A stretch of DNA of 64,000 bases from Melitaea cinxia (taxonomy: Eukaryota; Arthropoda; Insecta; Lepidoptera; Nymphalidae), in NCBI RefSeq assembly GCF_905220565.1, contig NC_059410.1, positions 6,720,695-6,784,694 of the forward strand, in the 5' to 3' direction. Numbering within the stretch: position 1 is the stretch's first letter; each line of letters opens with the position of its first letter. The position numbers were made by a program, and so were the translations under genes. Below, piece after piece: positions 55,475-64,000 of this stretch. A model generated the notes under the pieces. It saw only the letters and a list, made by a program, of their open reading frames with translations. It was not told the origin of the DNA and made no database searches.

Positions 55475-58010
55475 TCTATACAAATTTTTTGTAATCTGAC
55501 GAGATAAGTAACACATTTCCACAAAAGGTACATTGTCAAATTGAATATGCAATATTCATAACGAGAAGTCACCTTTATAAAGAATTTAGACAAAGAAATA
55601 ATTATCAAAAGGCCCAATTCTACTGGTCAATAGCTAAGCTGTCCTATATATGTATATATATTATAAATACTCATTACTTGTCACTTACTGTGTACTTATT
55701 AATCACTTATAATATAACATATATTTTTATATTTATTGTAGTAATAATATTTTTAATTATTGTCATAACCAAATATAATCTTCTTTCTATAAATATAATC
55801 TTATATTTAGCAATTACGAATGGTACTCAGTATAAGGTTTACAGTAAAAAGATTTTAAGCCAACGATATTCAAAACACTACAATAAAATAAAAATATATA
55901 GTTTTGAGCTAGTGGTTTTCTAAATTTACTGTAATATGGACTTGCGTAGAAATAATACTACACAAATTCTATCAACAAAGCTTATTTATATTTCATAATA
56001 GAGTTCACAGCAGTCAAGCCAATTAATCGCACCAAGTTATTGTACAGTCATCGCAGCTCTCTTCTCATTTGTTTCAGCCATCAAGGAAAAGATCAATTAG
56101 TGAGATTAGTTGCCTCCTTTAAAGATTATGTAATTGGAAGAAGATGGAGAGCTAAGGGTGAAGTGTCGAAACGTATAGTAACTTGCATTCTTGCTTGTAG
56201 CCTGCGGGTGTTGGGGAATCGCTCGAATCATTACGCTTAGCTTTCAAATTAATGTCGACGGCTACACGCTTGGGGACTGAATAATGAATTCATCTACTAG
56301 TTTCGTGCACAATATTTATAACTTTATTTGTTTCATTTAACATTTTCATTTTATTTACGCAAAATAAACGTCGATTTAAGCGCATAGTTCTATTTCTGTT
56401 AAATTGATCTGTATTCATATAGGACGATATAAATGGTTTATTTGTATAAATTTATTAAATATCTATAATAAAACAGTATTATTATAGTAGGTAACGCATG
56501 AAATAGCTAGTTTATAGGATAAATCCCTAGGAAACATACTCGTAAGTAATAAAAACGTCGTACTGAATAGGCTCCAGTAAGATTAAATCTGTTAACACAC
56601 CAGCGCAAGCAATACCCAGATCACAGCTCCCAACACTAAAACGCCCGTTGTATATGACTGTACATTTATATTTTACCATTAATTTTAAAATAATTCAATC
56701 TTCTTTTTTTACATTTCTAAGTGATAATGGTTAGCCATCATTATGTCATAGACTATCGTGAAAATCAGTAGTGAAACCGCGGAAAACGTTTATAATAACA
56801 AATAAATCTTTATTCATTGGTTCATAATACTTGACATAATAGCGATCTCCTTTCTCAATAATAACACTTCAACACACATCGCTAAATGATTATTATTGTT
56901 CTTACTGACTTAATGACTCTTATCTAAATGAAAATCTCTTTAAGAAAACCTTTTTCCTATTCAATAATGTCATTTATTAAAAGTTATATTTATAGCCCTT
57001 GATATTGATTTAATCTATTAAATACAAAAAAAAACATAAATGCACAATATACTAAGCAGTTGTATGTGTCTCCTAAAATTTTAACTATAAAATTACGAAT
57101 AATTAAACTTACGAACTGTTTTTATTCTGTATTATTTTAACGAAAAGTCAAACTAGTAATGAAGCCATTGCTAATCTCATAAATTTTCTAATTTTATCGC
57201 TCGTACGACAAACGTATTCTTAGAGCATTCGCATATACAAATTGATAAATGTATCAAAATTTAGCTAAATATGCAAATTTAAAATTTAACTGATAGTGAA
57301 AGACTTTAAAGAGAACTCGATTTTTTAGTTTTTACGAATTTTTTATTAGTTAGTTAGTGATTGGTTATTAGTAGTGTTATTTTTTAGTTAAGAATATTGT
57401 AACAAAATAATTTAACTATAAACAAATGATAACGAATACTGAATGCTATCAAACGTTTATTTGTATTTGAAAAAATAAAACGCCGTAAAACCGAAGGCCG
57501 AATTCTAAAGAGGCGATGGCCTAATTTGGCGTATTTAACTGCTATCTACAGATAGCGTTTTAGAAGTTATTAGCGTAACAAAATTGTGGACGATTTTTCT
57601 CTGTTAAATGTATTTTCGCGATTGTATCTTTTGCTTACAAAAAATGGCATTTTACCTCTGTAATGGCGAACGCAAACTCGACCTTGGGCTTGTAATGACG
57701 TTACAAAGGGAATAATTTATCTTCACTTTTTGTTTATGATGGTACTATGTCTTTACAAATTGGAACAAATATTCTTTTTTCATGATTGAATTACTTATTG
57801 TCCATAACTTTACATAACAAAGATATTTTGCTGGTAATGAGGGTAAGAAAAAAAAGTTATAGTAGTTTTCAAAATGTTTGACACTCAACTGTTCCAACTA
57901 ACTTACATCTGAAAGCACACAAAAAATACAAAAGCTTTTAAAAACTGCAGATACAAATATTAGCTAAAGAAACGTAAAATTGTAACAAAAATGTTAAGTA
58001 GGTACTTTTT
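55475..58010. other. AT-rich stretch, no gene seen
   Basis: Read on both strands without a supported feature. Confidence 0.45.
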
Positions 58011-58013
58011 TTT

Positions 58014-58129
58014 GGCTGCCTAGCGACTGACTATGGGCAACAAACATGAGCTCACGCCAATTTTGCGCGAACTTGTGGAGGCCTATGTCCAGCTGGCCAG
58101 CTTCAGGCTGAAATGATGATGATGATGAG
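58014..58129 (+). repeat. RTE-type/SINE tail copy
   Basis: GACTATGGGCAACAAACATG, GAACTTGTGGAGGCCTATGT and GGCTGAAATGATGATGATGA are the last third of the 9216-9553 family. Confidence 0.8.
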
Positions 58130-59440
58130 GGCTTTTTTGCCCTGTTTCAAATCTTATGCGACTTGAAATTATTTTGTTATAACGATTCAGGAAACATTAT
58201 AGTTAGACTATTTAAGAATGATTTAATCTTTTGTGTATGTTTTGCTGTTTTATTTCTTATATTAAAACAGTGTAAATAAAAATCTAACTTCTAAAATTTG
58301 TAGTGATCACAAATAACACTAAGAATCATTACGTTAAATGAAAAAATTAACAGATTTTTATCTAAATTGAAGAAATTCAGTTTCTTTATTACTTAGTATA
58401 CTTTCTAACAGTATAGAACTGTAAGAATTACATACTCATTAAGTAGAGGGTAACCTTTGCTAAAATAATAGAATGTACGGAGCAGTGCGATCTCCGTGAA
58501 TAGTCAAGTAAAGCATTAAATAGTTAATCAATTAGGGCTCGTGGCCAATGAAAACAAGCCACGTAAACAACACACGGCTGTAAACAAGCGTAATAGTGTA
58601 TGAAGGGCGCGGCGAAGGCGTGGTGCTTCCCTACGGTGAAAACGAGAACAAATTGTACAATTACAAATAAAATTTATAGTGCAACACTAAGTATGATAAA
58701 GTATAGCAATCATCGTTTTATTTAACTAATGACAGTGGCACTAACTCCGTCACACTTAAATTTAAACAAAAAAGATGCTTATTGCTGCTTGAACTAAACG
58801 ATATACTTAAAATTCATCTACTAAATTTTAAATTATAGCATTTAATTTCAATTATTTTAATTTAAATCGTTTCGTGTTTATTTTCATTTCATGTAACGAA
58901 AATATTCGCTTTGGGTGCTCTAGCCTACAAATTGCTTTACATCTAGAGTTTGAAAGAAACTAAGATTAGATGAGGACAGTTTGAGGATGCCACGGATCTC
59001 GATGGCTTACCATTCAGTCGTTAATGTGAAGAATTCCTGAGCCTACTCCAAAATATAATTATATTGCTGAATAATCTATTGTAACAAAAATCCTAGGAAG
59101 CATCTTTACAAGTCTTTAAAAATGTTACAAAACTATAATATTTATAAACAGTCATATGAACAGTAAACGAATAACGAATCTAGTAAGGTGCCCCGTGTGT
59201 TTTCTCTCATCTTAATACCTCCCTCGTTCTCATTTCATCTTTATTTTAGAAAGTGCTTTGAGCAATATAGCCTAATAGCTATTTACGCCCAATATGACCT
59301 GTAATAAGATATTTGTCTACGTAAATTTTATTTTATGTTTTTATGTTTAATGACTACTCCAGTAAAACTTGTTCTTTTTAGTATTTTTTTTTTATAAAAT
59401 ACACTACTTTTGAGAACGAAAACAATAACTTTATTTAATA
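58130..59440. other. AT-rich stretch, no gene seen
   Basis: A 58600-58630 GC island (GGGCGCGGCGAAGGCGTGG) is isolated; nothing else. Confidence 0.45.
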
Positions 59441-59465
59441 ATTGCGTTTGCTCGCAAACGAAAGA

Positions 59466-59738
59466 AACCGACTTCAATTACATCGACAAGTAAATCGACA
59501 AAAAATTAACAAACGCTATAGTCTTCACTACGATTTTCGAGGGTTTTCCTCGATTTCTCTAGTATCCCATCATCGGATCCTGGTTTCATTACCATGGTAC
59601 CAGACTTGAGGTATCTTCTTTCCAACAAAAAAAGAATTATCAAAATCGGTTCATAAACGACGAAATTATCCCCGAACATACATAAAAAAATATATATACG
59701 GTCGAATTGAGTAACCTCCTCCTTTTTTGAAGTCGGTT
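59466..59738. mobile_element. MITE AACCGACTTCAA family, copy 4 (internally deleted)
   Basis: AACCGACTTCAATTACATCG at left and TTTTTTGAAGTCGGTT at right, with both ends clean. About 110 bp of the interior seen in copy 2 is missing. Preceded by GCTCGCAAACGAAAG as in the other copies. Confidence 0.87.
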
Positions 59739-59754
59739 AAAAACAACTTCAAAG

Positions 59755-61380
59755 TTATTTTGATATTAAAAAGTGTGTGGTGTTATCTTACTAAAGATAA
59801 AAATAATATAAACATACTAAAAACATATCATTATAAATATATTTTTTTTTAATTAGGTAACAAATATGTTTTTGTAAAGCTACTACTACTAACCAGTACC
59901 TAATTAACTAATTAGTTATAAATATCAGTGTACCTGCAACATAAAATACTGTATTTTAAATAATAATTATTTCTTAATTATATAAAAATTATTACGTGAC
60001 CAAAAAAATATAGCTCTTTAATTATGTCTTTAGAATTGTTTGTTACTTTACTATTTCATTTAAACTGGCTTTTAATGAGCTCAAAATACGAGTACCTGTA
60101 AGTGTGGCGCGACAGAATGTAGAGAATTTAAAGGTTAATTGAGAACCTTTATTACGTGAATTCATGCGAGTATCGCACTGCTGCGAAAACGTTTACTCTC
60201 CTTGTAGTGAAATAGTTTTACTATCGATTGTCGAATTCATGTCTGTCATTTATGTGGTTCTTAAAACTTACAACAACATTCACAACATTTTCCATGATCA
60301 AATGCATAGTTTACGATTCTAAAAAGGACATACAGACAAACATTCCATTTTTATATATATAGAAGAATAAACATAAAATTAAGGTAATTTTATAGACGAT
60401 TTTTTGCAAAGATTTAAGTGTATAGTGGATTTAATCAGTTCAAATTTCTAGCTTTCACCTTACGTTTCAGTTGAATTAAATTTAGAGGCCATAAATCTAT
60501 TCAGAACCTGAATTTGAAGCTGTTATTTTAAAGTGCAGCCAACGGGCAGCCACAGTTTTATACTTAAAGTGATCAACATTTATCAAAACTTACCGATTTT
60601 ACTTTACTTTTTTCTATTCAACGGTTCTCCAATTCTCTTCTATTGCTTCGGACTTTTATTTGTTTTAATCTCAAGTATTTTGAAAAGCTTTCGAATTCTT
60701 TGATCATTGTTGATATTTTAATCAGCTGTTTACATCTATAGTTTTATATCAATATTTTTAAGCAGAGCTATTAATATTTTATAGCATTCTCATAACACAA
60801 TAATAATATAGGTATCTTATTAGTAATATATTTTTGCTTTAAATAACATGTTTATTTAAGATGAAAGTCCTGACACAACTTGCGAAGCAAAATCACAGAA
60901 AACAATTAACGACAACGCAGGTAAAACTGCGAACTAACGAAACGTAAACGTAAACTAGTGCAGTTTTCATATTACAGTTATAATTATATTTGTTAGCTTT
61001 CTACGCAAATACTATTTATATTTTAATTATGTCTGACCTTGAACTTTTATATTGAAGCGTAATTTGAAATGTAATTTTGTATTATTAAAGAAGCCGTGCC
61101 CCCGTGAAGCTGAAGCATCGTTGAGAGAACTAGAACAAAACTCATGGATCCGTGAATTAATGAACCCCTTCTATAGTTGGAAACATTATTACTATTGTTG
61201 TTTAAGATTATTATTCTCAGTGATCGTTAGCACGTTTAAGTATAATAGAAAGATTTATTAGTAAATAAGTATATTTTGTGTGTGCAAGTTAATAGTACGA
61301 GATCCGAACTAGAGACGAACTTCGCCCATCTATCTGTTTAATGGATGAAAATAATTTTATATTTATTTTAGTATATCAGA
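59755..61380. other. AT-rich stretch, no gene seen
   Basis: GGACATACAGACAAACATTC then TTTTTATATATATAGA at 60328-60363 looks like a reversed Helitron 5' end, but the required host A is missing. No gene. Confidence 0.4.
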
Positions 61381-61451
61381 AAAATAATCGCGAAAGGGTT
61401 GACTGAAAAGTCTTGGCCAAGCATTATTTCATTCAAAATTGAAATAAAAAT

Positions 61452-61490
61452 TTCAACTGGAACGGTCGATTTTTGATATGATATTAAAAA
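61452..61490 (+). repeat. Copy of the tRNA-palindrome flank
   Basis: CTGGAACGGTCGATTTTTGA and TATGATATTAAAAA repeat, with few changes, the acceptor-stem end and flank at 18323-18358. The rest of the tRNA body is absent. Confidence 0.7.
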
Positions 61491-61646
61491 ATGTTCACTG
61501 CTAATACGATGACACAGGGCTGCCTGCTAAAAATGTGGTTTGGAAGGTAGTTTCCGAATATAATTTAGCCTGGCCAGGAATTTTTCAGCCAAATCTTTCG
61601 CAATTTATCTTTAACATGCTAAAGTAGATATAATATACTATAAGCA

Positions 61647-61775
61647 GAATTGCCAGTGAAGGCTGGGTGAGGATTGCGGAAAACCAGGATGTCTTGCACG
61701 AACTTGGGAAGGTTCAGCAGTGGACTGCAATAGACTGAACTGACTAAATGACTGGCTGACTGAAACAGATGGATG
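61647..61775 (+). mobile_element. RTE-type LINE 3' end with short coding tail
   Basis: One frame reads WVRIAENQDVLHELGKV then QQWTAID and a stop at about 61740. A GACT-rich tail (ACTGACTAAATGACTGGCTG) follows. GTTCAGCAGTGGACTGCAAT resembles the RTE-type tails elsewhere in the window. Assignment is by style of sequence, not search. Confidence 0.5.
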
Positions 61776-61779
61776 AAGG

Positions 61780-62720
61780 TTAAGTTCAAATCTTAGACTA
61801 TAAGTTAACAAAAATGGACACAATTTTATAAACTACATTTATTCACATAGACTACATTTTTGTTGTCATTTTAAATCTATATTAATGTGGGTCTTCGATT
61901 GTGTTGTTTTTGAATACAACTAAAGTAAATAAAGATATATTTAATTCATAATACTCAGTTATAAGGTTTGATGAGAATTTATTTCAATACGTAAAATTGC
62001 ATTAAGATTTGCTTCATTTATAAGTTGCTCGTTTTTCTTAATTACAGAATTTCCGAGAAGATGTTTAATAAATTTACATTTGTTTACATACTTTTATCAT
62101 TTGCAATAGTATGTATCATTATTCCCTTGTTTGCCTAAAACAAATTTATTTATAGCTCTTAAAAATAATTAATTTTTCTTTTAATTCAGGTCTCGTTCCA
62201 AACGATAATTGCGAATTTATTAAATAAGGCACAACTTACATAAAAAAAATTGTAATAAAATTTTTATAATACACACACACACACACCGAATATAATAAAG
62301 AATTAAATTGTTAACAGCTTCGCACAATTTTATCCGCATAATTCATTTAATTTTCTCGAATGTACATTATCATGAACCATTGCGTGACGCATTAAGATGG
62401 TGACCAAGTTAATGTGTTACACAAGCAATAACATTAATTAAAGCATTTTGTTCAACGAGATTTTAAGCTAGACGTGATGATTATCGGTTTGACATTGTTA
62501 TAATTTAATGTCAAAGAAATAAAATCATTAGCCATATAAACCATGTAATGTAACAAAAACTCTTTTAAAAAACGCCTTCGTATACCTACTTATTAAGAAA
62601 AATATCAATCACTACTTCTGAAAACCGGAATAAATTTTAAGTATGTATTTATCATATCTTTGTAAGTATCTTTGAAATATCATAAAATAAACTGTATAGA
62701 CATCTTTACCTTTGTAATTT
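61780..62720. other. AT-rich stretch, no gene seen
   Basis: Apart from the (AC)n run, nothing was recognised. Confidence 0.45.
62272..62287. repeat. (AC)n microsatellite
   Basis: Short ACACACACACACACAC run. Confidence 0.9.
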
Positions 62721-62724
62721 ATAC

Positions 62725-63071
62725 CATACGCTTCAGCCTGTAACATCCCACTACTGGGCATAGGCCTCTTTCCCCATGTAGAAGAAGGATCAGAGCTTAA
62801 TCCACCACGCTGCTCCAATACGGGTTGGCGGATATATTCCCTACTATGAGTAACGATCGCTATCAGGTGTACATGATAACAACCGGGACCGACGGCTTAA
62901 CGTGCTCTCCGAGGCACGGTGGGGAGTCTCACAAGGACTGCACAAACACCCAGACCACGGCAAACACCTGTATGGCCAATACAAATGTTTGTCATGTGTG
63001 GGGATCGAACCCGCAACCGCCAGCGCAACAGGTACAATCCATGGCTGTAACCGTTGCGCCAACGCGGCGGC
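62725..63071 (-). mobile_element. Full-length tRNA-derived SINE with 8-bp target duplication
   Basis: Complete from the ACGCTTCAGCCTGTAACATC tail to the tRNA-like head (GGGGATCGAACCCGCAACCG; GTTGCGCCAACGCGGCG). ATTTATAC flanks it at 62717-62724 and 63072-63079. The open frames here (62612-63141, both strands) are repeat-derived. Confidence 0.9.
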
Positions 63072-63170
63072 ATTTATACTGTGGCGACATCTATCGCGCG
63101 AAATACGAACGACTACAAACTACGTAATTAGAGAAAACTGACGTATCCTACATCGCGCTATCAGAGTTTT

Positions 63171-63320
63171 CAAAGTGATTAAGTATATATACAAGATCCC
63201 GACAACAACCGTCGGGGCGGTAGCCCGCCAGACACAACACCCGTCTGGTTGGGGGATCCTCCCTTTTCGATGGCGGACGTGATTCTTTACACCACGTTCC
63301 TCCGCACTCCCAAAATACCA
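63171..63320 (-). repeat. GC-rich repeat fragment, possible LINE
   Basis: CCCGACAACAACCGTCGGGG is a hairpin, then CGGTAGCCCGCCAGACACAA and CCGTCTGGTTGGGGGATCCT. GC content is far above the flanks. It reads like the 3' UTR of a GC-rich LINE, but no diagnostic motif was found. Confidence 0.4.
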
Positions 63321-63935
63321 TACAATACTTTAACGTCATCTCATTGTTGGGTATAAGCCTATATGTTATATTTGTACAATTTTATCACAAGGTTCTATTG
63401 TAGCATCGACAAAAAATGATTTTCTCAACTTGAAGATGTATATACAAAATTATATTTCTAACTTAGTTACCTCTGTAATCTTTATTAATTTAACCCACCA
63501 TGTTTCGTATTAATTCCGAGTAGATAACCTTTAAAATATCAACCAGAATATAATCAAGTTTTATTGTATCTATAGTCTTACGCGTCAAATTAAGCTACAG
63601 CGAGCAACAGACAGCCAGGACGGGACTCAGGAGATCTGAGACAGCGCTTCACTATTGATATTACTCAAGAAACTTGATATTAAGTGAAAATGTTCAAATA
63701 ATCGTCGTAGCGTACTCTTCGTGTTTGACATGAGCACACGTTTTAATTGGTAAATAGGGAATTTTGAAACTCGAGATAAATCAATAAATTAATAGTCGTA
63801 AAGCGTTCCAGCTTTTACAAGACTCGTGAGAAATTTTATTGATATTTTAGCTATACCTATATCTGGTATCATTTTCTTATTTCGGTCTTTGACGGAATAG
63901 ATTTTAAATGCAACGATCCTCTCCTTTTTTACCAC

Positions 63936-64000
63936 TAGAGTGGCAAACAAACGTACGGTGTGCTAAATTGTAAACGGTTACTCTATCTTCCGGACGATTA
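63936..64000. repeat. Repeat family B, diverged copy running off the window
   Basis: CACTAGAGTGGCAAACAAAC, ACGGTGTGCTAAATTGTAAA and CGGTTACTCTATCTTCCGG match the first 65 bases of family B with changes; the rest lies beyond the window. Confidence 0.55.

Noticed and set aside
60328..60363. Possible reversed Helitron 5' end
   Set aside because: The A-T insertion rule is not met and no 3' end is visible.
1..64000. CRISPR arrays, operons, Shine-Dalgarno sites, bacterial terminators
   Set aside because: All tandem arrays here have unit lengths and sequence conservation of minisatellites without variable spacers; introns, LINEs and SINEs show the DNA is eukaryotic.

Overview
The window looks like moth or butterfly (Lepidoptera) nuclear DNA. 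It is AT-rich, almost free of long open frames, and packed with repeat families that are familiar from lepidopteran genomes: a tRNA-headed SINE, an RTE-type tail family ending in (ATG)n, short Helitrons ending in CTAG, and a palindromic-ended MITE with AACCGACTTCAA termini. No bacterial or viral gene organisation is present. All assignments below come from reading the sequence; no database search was run.

Layout. 1-3.4 kb: SINE pieces, a 75-bp-arm palindrome, and a 5'-truncated R1-type LINE with a perfect 15-bp target duplication. 3.9-6.4 kb (minus): a decayed intron-containing gene whose last readable part resembles the DUF4806 domain, broken by a LINE tail. 8.1-9.6 kb: two copies of one repeat in inverted orientation flanking a 72-bp minisatellite. 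9.8-12.2 kb: Helitrons and another interspersed repeat. 18.1-18.4 kb: two perfect 73-nt tRNA cloverleaves facing each other as a near-perfect palindrome. 21-24.6 kb: MITEs with nested insertions and a 71-bp tandem array. 24.6-31.3 kb: mostly featureless AT-rich DNA.

31.7-36.6 kb is a complete Ty3/gypsy-like LTR element, with 707-bp LTRs differing at only about three positions. Its pol is gutted: the reverse transcriptase start is joined to the integrase end, and an antisense RTE-type LINE piece with a tandem-repeat tail lies inside. Directly after it (37.15-38.1 kb) is an open 232-codon fragment of a superfamily 1 RNA-virus-type helicase. It lacks the Walker A part and is probably the captured domain of an R1-type LINE.

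The one convincing intact host gene is at 44.03-46.82 kb on the plus strand. It has three coding exons and a 107-residue secreted protein with a signal peptide and Val-Pro-rich repeats, likely cuticular or extracellular. Its second intron holds a full SINE with a 12-bp target duplication and a MITE. From 47 to 64 kb the DNA is AT-rich, with a Helitron, a 1.2-kb terminal-inverted-repeat element carrying about ten internal copies of a GATAGATGCC-like motif, more MITE and SINE copies, and small LINE remnants.

The genes do not form a pathway. The region is best read as intergenic or intronic DNA around one small secreted-protein gene, shaped by successive transposon insertions.
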